Origin: Karstenula rhodostoma CBS 690.94 | Lineage: Eukaryota > Ascomycota > Dothideomycetes > Pleosporales > Didymosphaeriaceae | Direction: 5' to 3' | Assembly: GCA_010093485.1 (NCBI GenBank) | Contig: MU001499.1 | Coordinates: forward strand, 1,441,397 to 1,505,396 | Length of the DNA: 64,000 nucleotides | In this document: in pieces, positions 35,108 to 45,205 of the stretch | Layout of the letters: each line of letters opens with the position of its first letter | Position numbering within the stretch: position 1 is the first letter of the stretch | The notes under the pieces: model-generated | Seen by the model: the letters and a program-made list of their open reading frames with translations, nothing else | The model's database searches: none | Told to the model about the DNA's origin: nothing | Program-made: the position numbers and the translations under genes

Positions 35108-37013
35108 AACGCATACAGTATTCTGGGAGGATCTGAAGTGGCAGGCTTCGGCGAGGGATTGTCTGGTCAGATGTTCGTGTTCTTTTGCTCGCGTTTCATC
35201 GAGTTAGTCACCATGATCTCTCTGTTACACTTGACTGGTCTGACCAACCCAGCTGTTGTTGCCTAAACTCCTGTACTCAGCATTTACTCTGCGAACTTTC
35301 TCTGGAATAATCACCTCCCCCTCGTACAATACCTTCCCAATATTTGACTCTTTGTCAATGATGACTCAAATGCCTAGAGGATCTAGTTGTTTCTGGCGAT
35401 CTACTTACTACGAGGGTTTGCTCTGGTTCTTGAACTGCTCATACGTGTCGCCCGACGAGGAGAAGTGGAAGACGCACTGTCTAAGTCGTTTTCGCGGCGA
35501 GGAGCCCCCGCGGTCGACGCAATGCCTCTTCTGAGACCAATTCTGGTGCACGTTTGAGGACGGTTGGACTACGTGGGACCACCGAATGCAACATGTCGCT
35601 GCCGTCCATCACAGCCGGGGCGAGAGCCTGTGTTACGGGCGACTCGACTTCCACCTCTTTCAGCACTTATGGAACAAACGCTTAATCGATGACCAGACTG
35701 GACAGAACTGAAGGGAGGGAACCATAACCTCGCCAGGACGCCGTTCAACTTCACCGTCACAAATGTGCGCGCACGCTGTAAGAAGAACCAGCACATCGGC
35801 AGCAGACGCAGCGCAGCACCTTCTCGAAATTGACGAGCAGACTTGCTACCTTGTGTAGCTTACATGCAAGGGCATAAGAGGTGAACATCAGCTCGGGAGC
35901 ATTCAACACTATCTGGCAGCAAACACGTAAGCTTCCTATAAATCGGGGTGCTGCGGCACACTGACCCAACTATCGCCGCAGCATTCCTCTAGTTGGCGCA
36001 CCTACTTTCTGACAGCGGCACCGACACTAAACTACCACATCCTTGGTTTCCTGCTGTTGAGCCTAGGTGCCCGCAGTGCACTGATGCGCCGATAGCCCAC
36101 GGCGTGCGCTCTACAAGTTAATGAGAACACAGATATAAGACGCAATAGCACAGATTCTATAGTTCTTAGGATCCTTAGCGTGCTGTTGTATGTGTTTAGC
36201 GTGGTCGTTGTTGTGTCTTCGCTAACACACCTGAGGGCCCACATCTACCCACACCCGCGTCCCCTGACGGACAAAAATCAAACGAAAACATACAACAGCG
36301 GGGATTCGCTGCTGGTCACCCACGCAACTACTGATCCGCCGGTACACTGCTTATATATGGCTGAGCGGACGGGAAGCCTAGTTTTCAGTGTCCTATGGTC
36401 GTATGTGAAAGGATGCCTGCGGCGCCCTCTTATATCGCCTGCCCTAACTGCCTCCTCCCCACATCTACAAGCGCTCATGCCTACGCCCTTCTCAAGCAGC
36501 AGTCTCATCAGATATTTATGTGATCCTTCTTGTAACTCCTTCTACCTGCTCTGGGCTTTTGTGCGTCACTACCGTTCGATTCTCTCTACATTCGTTCTTC
36601 TTTCTCAACATCTACACATCATGGGAATATATGCATGGAGCAATACCAGCATACGTGTTGTGCGTACAGGCCACGCGAGTTCAATTAGGAGAAGAGGTGT
36701 GAAAGGTAGGCCAATGCATTGATCCAATCTTACGGACGCCAAGACCCTCACATACGTTCGCGTTATGTGCAATCAAGGATTGTAGCCATTCGAGACAGGG
36801 GAAGTTGTCAAAGAGCGACCGGTATATTTGCGATGATCAAGGAGGGACATGTCCTCTAGTACCACCCACTACCCACTACCCACCACTGTCCGATCAACCC
36901 AACAATCATAAAACTGCGGGCATTCAAAAGCTTCCCAAGCCGATCCCCGGTGCTATCCGAGAAGGTTGCTTCTCTCCAAAAGAGCATGCACGCTTGAGGA
37001 AAACACCGTCCGC
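35108..37013. other. intergenic
   Basis: Nearly 2 kb without a supportable gene. A 180-codon frame at 36180-36722 lacks any domain. Imperfect ACCCACT-type repeats occur near 36,860-36,890. Confidence 0.5.
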
Positions 37014-37566
37014 TCACTCGCCCAACACAGCATGGGCATCAGCCTTCTCAACGTCGTCAATGTAAGGATTGATCAGCTTCGCCTCACGCTTTTCTTCGTC
37101 ATCAGCGTCAAGCACAATTGCAAGGACCCCAATGGGAATAGGATTAGCGTTCGGGTCGGCGTCGACAGCTCTGATCTTGACGATGTTGTTCGAGCCCGTA
37201 GAACGCTTCACTTTCTTGAAGTCTTCATCTGAAGCCGTCACGGCCACCGCGATACCAGAGAGAACGAGGTTGGAGGTGTCTTACACAAAGTGTCAGTTGC
37301 AGGACTTGACAAAGTAGGAACACGTACCAGTGTTGTCGACACCTGCCTTCGCGGCCCGCTTTGCTTTCTTTAAGTCTTCGTCCGAAGCCGTCACGGCAAC
37401 GGCAATACCATAGAGAACGAGGTTGGACGTATCTTTCAAAGAGTGTCAGCTCAAGGGTGCGGAAGAGCGCAAAGCTCCTACCGGTATTGTCAACACCAGC
37501 CTTAGCAACAGGAGCAGCAAGAGCGCTCAAAGCGGAGAGGAGACCGAGGTAAATTTGTAGCTTCAT
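37014..37566 (-). CDS. small secreted repeat protein, candidate RiPP precursor
   Basis: Exons are 37482-37566, 37328-37432 and 37014-37279, giving 151 aa. The signal peptide is MKLQIYLGLLSALSALAAPV. Two near-identical segments follow, GVDNTDTSNLVLYGIAVAVT and GVDNTDTSNLVLSGIAVAVT. They run on as ASDEDLKKAKR and ASDEDFKKVKR, so each ends in a Lys-Arg pair suitable for Kex2. A third, diverged segment is PIPIGVLAIVLDADDEEKRE. Each repeat starts at the end of one exon and finishes in the next, and both introns (49 and 48 bp, phase 1) resemble each other. A secreted multi-copy precursor next to a UstYa-like gene fits the dikaritin pattern. A plain secreted protein or effector is the alternative. 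Confidence 0.8.
37280..37566 (-). repeat. tandem exon-intron duplication
   Basis: The coding part of the repeat and the intron next to it are both duplicated. The exon ends GCTGGTGTTGACAATACCG and GCAGGTGTCGACAACACTG encode the same residues. The introns share the tail CTGACACT before an AAG acceptor. The unit is about 154 bp and mostly differs at silent sites, apart from Tyr to Ser, Leu to Phe and a few others. Confidence 0.8.
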
Positions 37567-37661
37567 GATGGAAGATTGTTTTGACACTGGAACGCGAGTT
37601 GGTGTTGGGCTAACGTTTGATGTGCAGTGGGTTGTACTTTCCAAGCATGGCGAACCTACTC

Positions 37662-37669
37662 CTTAAATA
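37662..37669 (-). promoter_or_regulatory. TATA-like box
   Basis: TATTTAAG lies 96 bp upstream of the ATG at 37566, a normal distance for a strongly expressed small secreted protein gene. Confidence 0.5.
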
Positions 37670-38355
37670 CTTGATCCTGCATGTACTCATGTCCCCAACG
37701 CTTCGATTTTGAACTCCTCTCCATATCCGGCATTTCATTGCCACTCTGGATTTAGTCTCTACATTGGGCAGGTGTGAAGCCGTTGACAATGTTACACCGC
37801 TTCATACACGTCAATCCCATCCCCACCCCGTCGTCGTCCTTATCTTCTCACCTCTTACCATTTAGGTACTTGATAATCCTCAATCATGCTCATGTGGAAC
37901 TCCTACAGGGGTTCTACCTCAACCTTGAGTTTCTGCACTTGAAACCCAGCATCGGCTTTGAGGATCTGCAGACCAAATGCTCTGCAGGGTTCGATCTTCA
38001 CGAGAAAGTTGGCTTAGTGAACCGAAAGTCGTGTATCTAAGACAAATGGAGGCATTACGTGACGAAATCTGTAGGAAGTTAAGCGATCAGTAACCCATTC
38101 GTGTGACGAGGTATACATGCGTTGATCGCACACTTTTCAGCGGGGCGAACTTCCATTACCACTATCACTTGAATCTAGAGCCGACCTCGGCATGATTAAT
38201 CAGGTCATGGTGACCATTGGCTTAGCAGCTATTAAGTTCTTAAGAGCTGCCTCGTCTTTCGAACGCCCGAGACTCACGTTGTACTTTGACATATGCTACG
38301 GTCTCTGAGTCTGACTTCATCAACCCACCATCCTTTCTTCCCTCCATTTACAACA
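37670..38355. promoter_or_regulatory. shared intergenic region of the divergent pair
   Basis: It separates the secreted repeat protein (leftward) from the UstYa-like gene (rightward), with 789 bp between the two ATGs. No other gene is seen in it. It may carry the promoters of both. Confidence 0.5.
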
Positions 38356-39510
38356 ATGAACACGCTCCATGCAAAGATTTCTGGACTGTTTTCCACACGA
38401 AAGTACTACCAGTTGGGCACGGAATCTTTGCTCAACCCCAAAGAGGGAGATTATAATGAAGGGGAGTCCGAACGAAGCCTGGAGGATTCACCCCTCCAGG
38501 GTCGCCTCTTGCCACATCGCCGGCAATTTCTCATCCTCACAATCAGTCTCTTATTCTTCGTGTTTCTTTCCATCGCTCTTGCAGGCGCATATGCGCTCAA
38601 AAGAACGTCTGATAGAGACTGCGGCATCCAAACCGGTGTTTTCTGTAAGTTTTAGTGAGTTTGTTTTATTCCTTCCTCTTACAATACATGCTGTACCATC
38701 TCTTTATCTGTGATGTACTGATGCGCTGATGTTTTCTTTTAACAAGCGCCCGCCAATGAGGCGGTTGAGTACCTCGAGATGGAATTCGACAACGCATTTG
38801 CACATGATACTATCTACCGCGGCCCACCAACTCCAGACTTGGAAAGGGCTTGGGAAGACCTTTGGTATTGTGAGTAGAGACTTCGGAGTTCGCTTGGATC
38901 TTGACTGACCGAATTCTCAGACGGCGGCGTAAGGATCACGGACGATCAACTCCCTCTCCTTAATCGAACTCCCGATTTAGGAAATGGGAGACGGCTCAAG
39001 CCTGTTGGCGACGAAAAAGGTGGATATCATGCGCTTATAGAAGTGTTCCATCAACTTCACTGCCTGGTATGTGTGCTCTCTTCTATGTTACCGTGAAGCG
39101 ACATTGTCGGATTGTGATTTTGAGCGGCCATTTCATCCTTTTGGCTAATCAATACCCGGTAGAATCTCATCCGTCAATACACATGGAAAGACTGGTACTT
39201 TCGACACCCCGACGTAGTGCGAACACCACCCGATGTACGCACCGACGAGATTACTGCGCGTATGCACGTTGATCATTGTATCGAGGCTTTGCGAATTTCG
39301 CTGATGTGCCATGGGGATACGACGCCGTACATGGTGCTGAACGACCCTACGGCACCCAACAATATGCGTGCGGACTTCAGTCCACACCATAAGTGCAGGA
39401 ATTTCGATAGCATTAAGGAATGGGTAAAGGAAAATCAGCTCGCACCACCTCCGCCAACGAATTGGGAAGGAAGGAAAGATGGGAAGCAGTGGGAACATGG
39501 CAAGTTGTGA
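38356..39510 (+). CDS. UstYa-like oxidase (DUF3328)
   Basis: Exons are 38356-38644, 38747-38869, 38921-39066 and 39163-39510, all in phase, giving 301 aa. A cytosolic N-terminus is followed by one membrane helix (residues ~57-81, FLILTISLLFFVFLSIALAG) and a lumenal domain. Both family motifs are present: HQLHC at about residues 181-185 and HVDHC at about 221-225, followed by IEALRISLMCHGDTTP. Such proteins perform oxidative cyclisation or dehydrogenation and halogenation in fungal metabolite pathways, notably on dikaritin peptide precursors. The divergent neighbour is a Lys-Arg-containing secreted repeat protein, a plausible substrate. No tyrosinase or peptidase gene is seen nearby. Confidence 0.9.
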
Positions 39511-39804
39511 TGCGGTTTGATGAACTACTTTGAAGGACTGTAGGCATTGCGTGCATGTGCTAAGCAAGGCTTGATTCATATTGCATCAATTTCAATGATT
39601 ATGCCTGTTGTACAATATGCACTTTAATATTGATTCATTCTCCGTGATCGGATTGTCTCTCCCTAATCAATCGTCTGTTGTTGTAACCACCGAATCTACT
39701 GAAAATGCGGACTCGGTGCCTATGAGCTGACGCCATCAGCATTCCGCACAATCAGCAACACTCATGTACGGTTCCAATCGAGATGGTCGCTTTTGATTGG
39801 TTAT

Positions 39805-40343
39805 ATGCAAGTAAGCAGAACCGTGGCAGCGAAGCGAATGGACAAGACCTGGTTGGACAGTGGCATCGAAACCGGGCTCAAGGAGTTCGAGGCGCAACTT
39901 AAAATCATGGAGACATGGCGCAAGAAGATCCCCACCACACCCACTGCCACCCTCACCAGTAACCACAACAATGCGATCCAGGCGGAGCAAGCCGCTCAAA
40001 AAGAACTCACTGCGAATAAGAAAAAGAGGGACCAGGCAGCCAAGACTTGGACGCGGAAGGTAAGAAGATTGAGGCCATATTCGTTGGTGCTGTCGATGCC
40101 ACGAAGAAAATCGAGGATGCGATGAAACAGCCTGGTGCGTATAAGACCAAGAAAAGGGATATTGGAAATGCAAAGACAAGGGTCACCCGCAGCCAGGAGA
40201 AGGTTGGCGAAGCCACGCGCAAGATCCCGGAGTTTGACGAGAGGAACCTTAAGAAGGAGATCGTGAATTGGAAGGCCATCATTGCGCAGTTGAAGAAGTT
40301 TGAAACTGAAAGTAAGAACATTAAAGCTTTGAAGGCGGAGTAG
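39805..40343 (+). pseudogene. coiled-coil protein gene with a frameshift
   Basis: The first frame gives TWLDSGIETGLKEFEAQLKI, TWRKKIPTT and AEQAAQKELTANKKKRDQAA. At about 40,045 it leaves the protein-like pattern. The next frame continues LDAEGKKIEAIFVGAVDATK, VTRSQEKVGEATRKIPEFDE and AQLKKFETESKNIKALKAE to a stop. The two halves share the same Lys/Glu/Ala-rich coiled-coil character, so one lost base near CAAGACTTGGAC best explains the break. The start is uncertain (ATG 39805 or 39838). I do not recognise the family. Confidence 0.6.
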
Positions 40344-40599
40344 AAGGTCCATACCTTGGTTCTCAAGTGTATGTCTGAAGACGCGGCCGAACGATGGTGC
40401 TGAGTATATAGAATAGGCAGCCGTACTAAATAAGAGACCACTGCCTCTAAAACCTTAATACCTCATCATCAGAACGATATCTATTCGCTCTATGCACTCG
40501 CCCTCTTCAAGCCTCTCAAGAAAACTCCGGGTATACACCAAGCGCACTCATACTATACACATGACGTTCATTGCATCTCCCATCCATCATACCGCATAA

Positions 40600-41986
40600 C
40601 TATAACTCATCATGCTCCCCAGGCATAACAATCGGCTCCTTGGGCCGCCCCCATTCCTCATCCAGCACCTTCCCGCTCTTCTTCCTATACTTCTCCCACA
40701 CGCCCCAAAAGTCCTTCTCCATGCCCTTCTCCATCTGGTCCGGCAGCACAACCACGTACTCAACGTGCAAACTGCCATACACCTCGCCGGCGCTGTTCTC
40801 CAGCTCCTGGTGCCACACCGGCATGCCCTCGTCCGCAATAATATCGATCTGATTTGGCTGCACGACTTCCCCGCGCTTGCGGGATAGCTGCACGATGTGC
40901 CCGTCCAAGTGCGTGATGTTGCGGGTCCAGTCGCCCATCCATGCTTCCCGGAGCGACAGGACTTCGCGCCAGAAAAGGTCCTTCCCGCGCCGCCGGAAGA
41001 ACGTGCCGTCTGTGCGCTCGTGATCCTGCTGGCCGTGCTGCGGGTCTGTCTCGGCGAGGTGCACGATGAGGTCGCCGGCCACCCAGTCGGGGCTCTCGTC
41101 GGCCTCGTTTTCGTACGTGATGCGCACGCCCAGCGGCATGCCCTTTTCGATGTGAAGTTCGTGCTTCTCAGGCTCGCGGACGACGCGGCTACCGCCGCAG
41201 ACGGGACATGGGTGTGCGATCGTCTTGCCCTTGCCATCGCACTTGTCGCATTGGACTTGCATTTGTTGGAACAGTCCGGGCGCAAGCTGCTGTCTTTGTA
41301 TCCGGGCGCCACGTCCGCCACATGCGTCGCACGTCTCCACGTGTCCGTCCTCACTGCCTGTGCCCTCGCATGCAGAGCATATCGCCTGCTTCTCGACCTC
41401 GAATTCCGTGACTCTTCCGTTGTAGAAATCGCGGAGGGGAATGGCAACCCGGAGTTCCATGTTCGGTCCCTGTCGCTGTCCGCCTGAATGGAAGTGTCCA
41501 CTGCCGCCGAAGAAGCGGCTAAAGAGGTCGAAGGGGTCGTGGTGCTGGCGCGGCGAGCCGCCTTGCTTGTGCTGTTTTATGCCTTCATAGCCATACTGGT
41601 CGTATATACGGCGCGATTCTTCGTCGATAAGGACCTCGTAGGCTTCGGCGACGGCGACGAATTTATCGTGTGCGCTATCGTCGCCACTACTGTTTGTTAA
41701 CTTCCATGCGGAGAGCGTGGGAGAGGGATGAGACGTACGGGTTCTTGTCTGGGTGGTACTTCTTGCTGAGTGACCGGTACGCTTTCTTGAGTTCTCGCTC
41801 GCTTGCATCCTTTTTGACCCCGAGTAGCTATCTCATGTCAGCAACTGTCTTGTATAGGTCTTGATTATGAGCCAACATCAAGACCCAACATATACTACTT
41901 CTCACAAACCTACCTTGTAGAAGTCCTCAGCAGCCAAAACCCCCAGCACCAAACATCCTAGCAGCAACAATATCCGCAGAAGCATT
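40600..41986 (-). CDS. SCJ1: ER-lumen DnaJ co-chaperone Scj1 with HDEL signal
   Basis: Exons are 41915-41986, 41739-41827 and 40600-41689, giving 416 aa. A signal peptide ([20 protein letters not shown]) leads into a J domain with YHPDKNP, whose HPD triad stimulates Hsp70. A short Phe/Gly-rich linker ([14 protein letters not shown]) follows, then four CxxCxGxG zinc repeats: [24 protein letters not shown] and CPVCGGSR. The substrate-binding C-terminal domains end in EHDEL, the ER retrieval signal. This is the type I J protein that partners Kar2/BiP in folding and ER-associated degradation. The gene is intact. Confidence 0.96.
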
Positions 41987-42471
41987 GTGTCCAATTGCCC
42001 CCTCCAACGAGTCTCAGTAAGTACTAAGAGACGTAAACAGTATTTCCTTCACGGTCCGGTTTAGTCCATGAAAAGAAAACAAGCTCCGGCGCGACACGGG
42101 GGTGGGGCACCTAGGCGATCGCAGTAAAGGCAGCAAAGAAGGCGGGGCGCAGGTATTTACGTGGTGTTGTCGCTCGCGTTGGAAACCATTATCTGTCCAG
42201 TAGCTAGCCAATCGGAGTCGCTGCGGTAAGAACCGCTTACATAATGTTTTACTAATCGCAACTTCTCATCGCAACTTCTGCCCTTCCACAGGAGGCCAGG
42301 GCATACCACCAATTGAGCCGGCGCACCATTCACTCGATCCTACGCGAGACGCATTTGCTTGCTGTCCTTGACTCTACGGAACCACACCGCTGTTGACGCG
42401 CCCCCGGCGCCCAGAGACGTTGCACGCGATCCCTCCTGCTCCACGCACCCTCCCACGCAACACCCTCCACA
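41987..42471. promoter_or_regulatory. shared upstream region of SCJ1 and MRPS17
   Basis: The two genes are transcribed away from each other with 485 bp between their ATGs. A CCAAT occurs near 42208. No other gene is seen. Confidence 0.45.
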
Positions 42472-43186
42472 ATGTCCAAGTCCCTCGCAGGCAAGCCCAT
42501 AGTGCGGAAGCTCTTCTCCTCGTCGCAAGTCGGCGTCGTCGTTTCCGCAGGCCGCATGTCCAAAGCCGTAAAAGTCCGCATAGCAGCCCAGGAATGGAAC
42601 AAGAAGTTCAGAAAAGTACGTTGCCCTCCATGCCATTCCTCCCAGAACCCAAACCCACAGCATTGCAAGCAAATCGTGCTAACAATGTCTCCAGCACTTC
42701 CCCTCCGAACAAAACTACCTCGTCGCAGACCCCAACTCCTCCCTCGTCGAAGGCGACGTCGTCCGCATCGCGTCCGGTTGGCGCACCTCCAAGAGCATCC
42801 GGCACGTTGTGACCTCCATCGTCTCGCCCTTTGGCGAGCCCGTCGAGAACCGCCCGCCTATCCTGTCCGATGAAGAGCGCATGCAGATCCGCATCAAGGA
42901 GCGATTACTCAAAGATGTGAGGAGCGCGGCGAAGGGACGGCAGACCAGCTTACAGAGGCTGGCCGAGGCGAGGCGGCAGAAGCTGCAGATCCCAAGTCTG
43001 GAGGAGGCGATGGCGAATGTGCGGATAGCGGAGCAGCAGGAGAAGGCTGGGAAGAATGAAGCTCATAAGGGGCACACGGGGCAGGCGGAGACGAGGAAGG
43101 AGAGGAGAATTGAGGCAGGGCGGGAGAGGAAGCAAGAGAAGAAGGCGGAAGCGCAAGTGAAGAGGGCGAGAGCGCAGACGGTATAG
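42472..43186 (+). CDS. MRPS17: mitochondrial small-subunit ribosomal protein S17 (uS17m)
   Basis: Exons are 42472-42615 and 42695-43186, giving 211 aa. The N-terminal half carries the S17 OB fold: GVVVSAGRMSKAVKVRIAAQ, then YLVADPNSSLVEGDVVRIAS and SIRHVVTSIVSPFGEPVENR. The second half is a long Lys/Glu/Arg/Gln helix (RLAEARRQKLQIP..) typical of fungal mitochondrial versions and absent from bacterial S17. It binds 15S rRNA in the mitoribosome. No separate import peptide is obvious; the basic N-terminus (MSKSLAGKPIVRKLF) could serve. Confidence 0.9.
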
Positions 43187-43478
43187 GGAGGATCTCTGGC
43201 AAAACATGGGAGTTCTGTAGGATTACACGTGTACAAGCAGCTGTTATTATACGAGCATTGGAGGTGTTGGAATGTCCTGAATGTAGAATGTTATCCGTTT
43301 TTAAAAGCCATGCTCGTCGTTATATCATACAACAACTGAAGGGTATCGCAATAGCAAATCCGCCCGTCGTGTTAAATGCGAAGGTACAACAACTCCAGAT
43401 ACCATGCCTGAGGCAGTACGCCGTCCCATGCCGCTCAATGTACTGAAACCCTGTAGAATGCCGTGATCATACAACATC
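43187..43478. other. intergenic, convergent 3' ends
   Basis: This is 3' sequence of MRPS17 and CDC7, which converge here. Nothing else is seen. Confidence 0.6.
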
Positions 43479-44916
43479 TCAGACCTCATTGAGGTCTACC
43501 ATATCTTCCTCTGCTTCACTCTCCGCGTATGCTTTCGTTAGGAAGGGATGTCGTAAAGCCTCATCTGCTGTGATTCGCCGGGCAGGATCGCACTCCAACA
43601 GCTTGTAAAGGAATTCCACGGCCTCCTTCTCTTCCTCGTCGAGTTCCTTCTTTGGCGCATTCTTGTCAGAATCGGTACGACCCGTGCACCAGAGAATGAT
43701 CTTCTCGAGGCTGTGACCATGCTCGCTGTAGCTTGGAATGTTGGTCTCGAAGACCTGTCCATGCAGAAGAGCAGCCTCCTTCATCTTCTTCCGTCCGAAG
43801 ATCGTAGTGATCTCCAGGAGTGCGTCAATGTCGTCGGCGCTGTGGAAGAAGGGAAAGCGACGAGTCAGGAGGGTTAGGAGTATAACACCAGCGCTCCACA
43901 TGTCGATGATGGTGGTCTGCTGTGTACACTTCAGGAGCACCTCAGGGGCACGAAACCCGCGGGTTCCAGCGCGGTTAGCCCGTCGGCTGCCACGCGTGTC
44001 GTTCTTTGGGTAGCTGGTGGTTTGGTGTCCGGCCTGTTGATTCTGAGCATAAACGCTGTGGGCGATCCTGTAGCGGCGCTCATCAGACGGAAGGGTGCAG
44101 TTGCACTGGTGCCACTCGGTTCCCTCCCGCTCGGCAAGACCAAAGTCGACAAGGACGCCGCGAGTCTGCCACTTGTTGTAGAGGAAGTTTGTCGGTTTTA
44201 CGTCGCGGTGCAGGATCTTCTTCTTGTGCACTTCTCGCAGCGCAGTGAACAGGCTCTTCATGTACAGCCGCATCTCAGACACCTTCATGTCCTTGTAGTA
44301 GTCGCGGAAGTCCTGGTGCTGGAAGTAGGGCAGTATGGCCACGACTTGGTCTTGGTGGCGGAAGGCGGTGATCAGAGGGCATACTGAGTCTGAGTTCTTG
44401 AGATCGAAGAGCAGCTCGAGCTCGTTGAAGATGCGGATCGGGCTGCTGGTAACGTAGATCTTCTTGATGGCAACATAATGGGGTTTTCGCGCCAAACGCT
44501 TAGCCTTGCTGGCCGGCGACGACCACTTGCGTCGGTCGCGCTCGTCGATATCCCAGCGGTTGTTGTACTTGTAGTACTCCAGGTCCTCGGCTTTGTATAC
44601 TGTTGAGAAAGTGCCTGCATGGTCATGTAAATCAGGCCAAGCCGCGTACGTGCATGGTGAACTTACCTTCTCCAATGCGGTTGATCAGGCGGTAGCGCTT
44701 GTTGATGCCCGCGAAGCTGTTCTCAAAGCGCTCGATGTCTTCGGCAACCATGTCGTCGACTTCTTCATCCTCGCTCGTATCGATTGTGCGTCCGCTCTCC
44801 TCGAGCGGGTCGGCGCTCTCGTCCAAAGTGTCCTCGGGGTCGCCGCTCTTTACGTCTTCGTGGTGCAAATCCAACTCCTCAGCCTGTCGCTGGAGCGACG
44901 CGCGGGCTTTGGCCAT
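43479..44916 (-). CDS. CDC7: Cdc7/Hsk1 cell-cycle protein kinase
   Basis: Exons are 44667-44916 and 43479-44614 (52-bp intron inside the glycine loop), giving 461 aa. An acidic N-terminus is followed by the kinase domain: GEGTFSTVYKA, VAIKKIYV (catalytic Lys), HRDVKPTNFLY, DFGLAE, GTRGFRAPEVLLKC and DMWSAGVILL. The insert between DFG and APE (SDERRYRIAHSVYAQ...RRANRAG) and the gap before the last lobe are typical of Cdc7. With Dbf4 it phosphorylates Mcm2-7 to fire replication origins. The start MAKARAS is preferred over an in-frame ATG 54 bp farther upstream. It is divergent from the condensin gene. Confidence 0.94.
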
Positions 44917-45205
44917 GCTGCGGTATGCTGTGTAGTGCTCTGCGCGGAGAGTGTGCCGACGCGCGCACCTGCAGTGCGGAACGTGTTTTGGTTGCATCGC
45001 TCGCGCCTGGTCTCCTCCCGCATCTTGTCCCAAATAGGCTAGTTCATAACACTGCGCGTTGCCCGCCAAACACTACACGCCTGGTCGTGCCTGCACTCGT
45101 AGCACCGTCCCGCAACACGCGCACGAGACGATACGCGCCCACCGTCTTTTCTCTTCCTTCTCTTCTTGTTCCTTTCTTGCCCTGCCGTCTGGCGAATTCG
45201 CGGCC
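44917..45205. promoter_or_regulatory. 289-bp bidirectional promoter, CDC7 / CND1
   Basis: Both flanking genes start here and read outward. It contains CCCGCCAAA at 45062-45070 (TTTGGCGGG on the minus strand, an E2F-like site) and several ACGCG motifs resembling parts of the MBF box. Both would fit G1/S control of a replication kinase and a condensin subunit. The sites are read by eye only. Confidence 0.4.

Noticed and set aside
36180..36722. 180-codon frame with a hydrophobic start
   Set aside because: No conserved pattern after the start. It sits in a gene-poor region and I could not match any part to a family.
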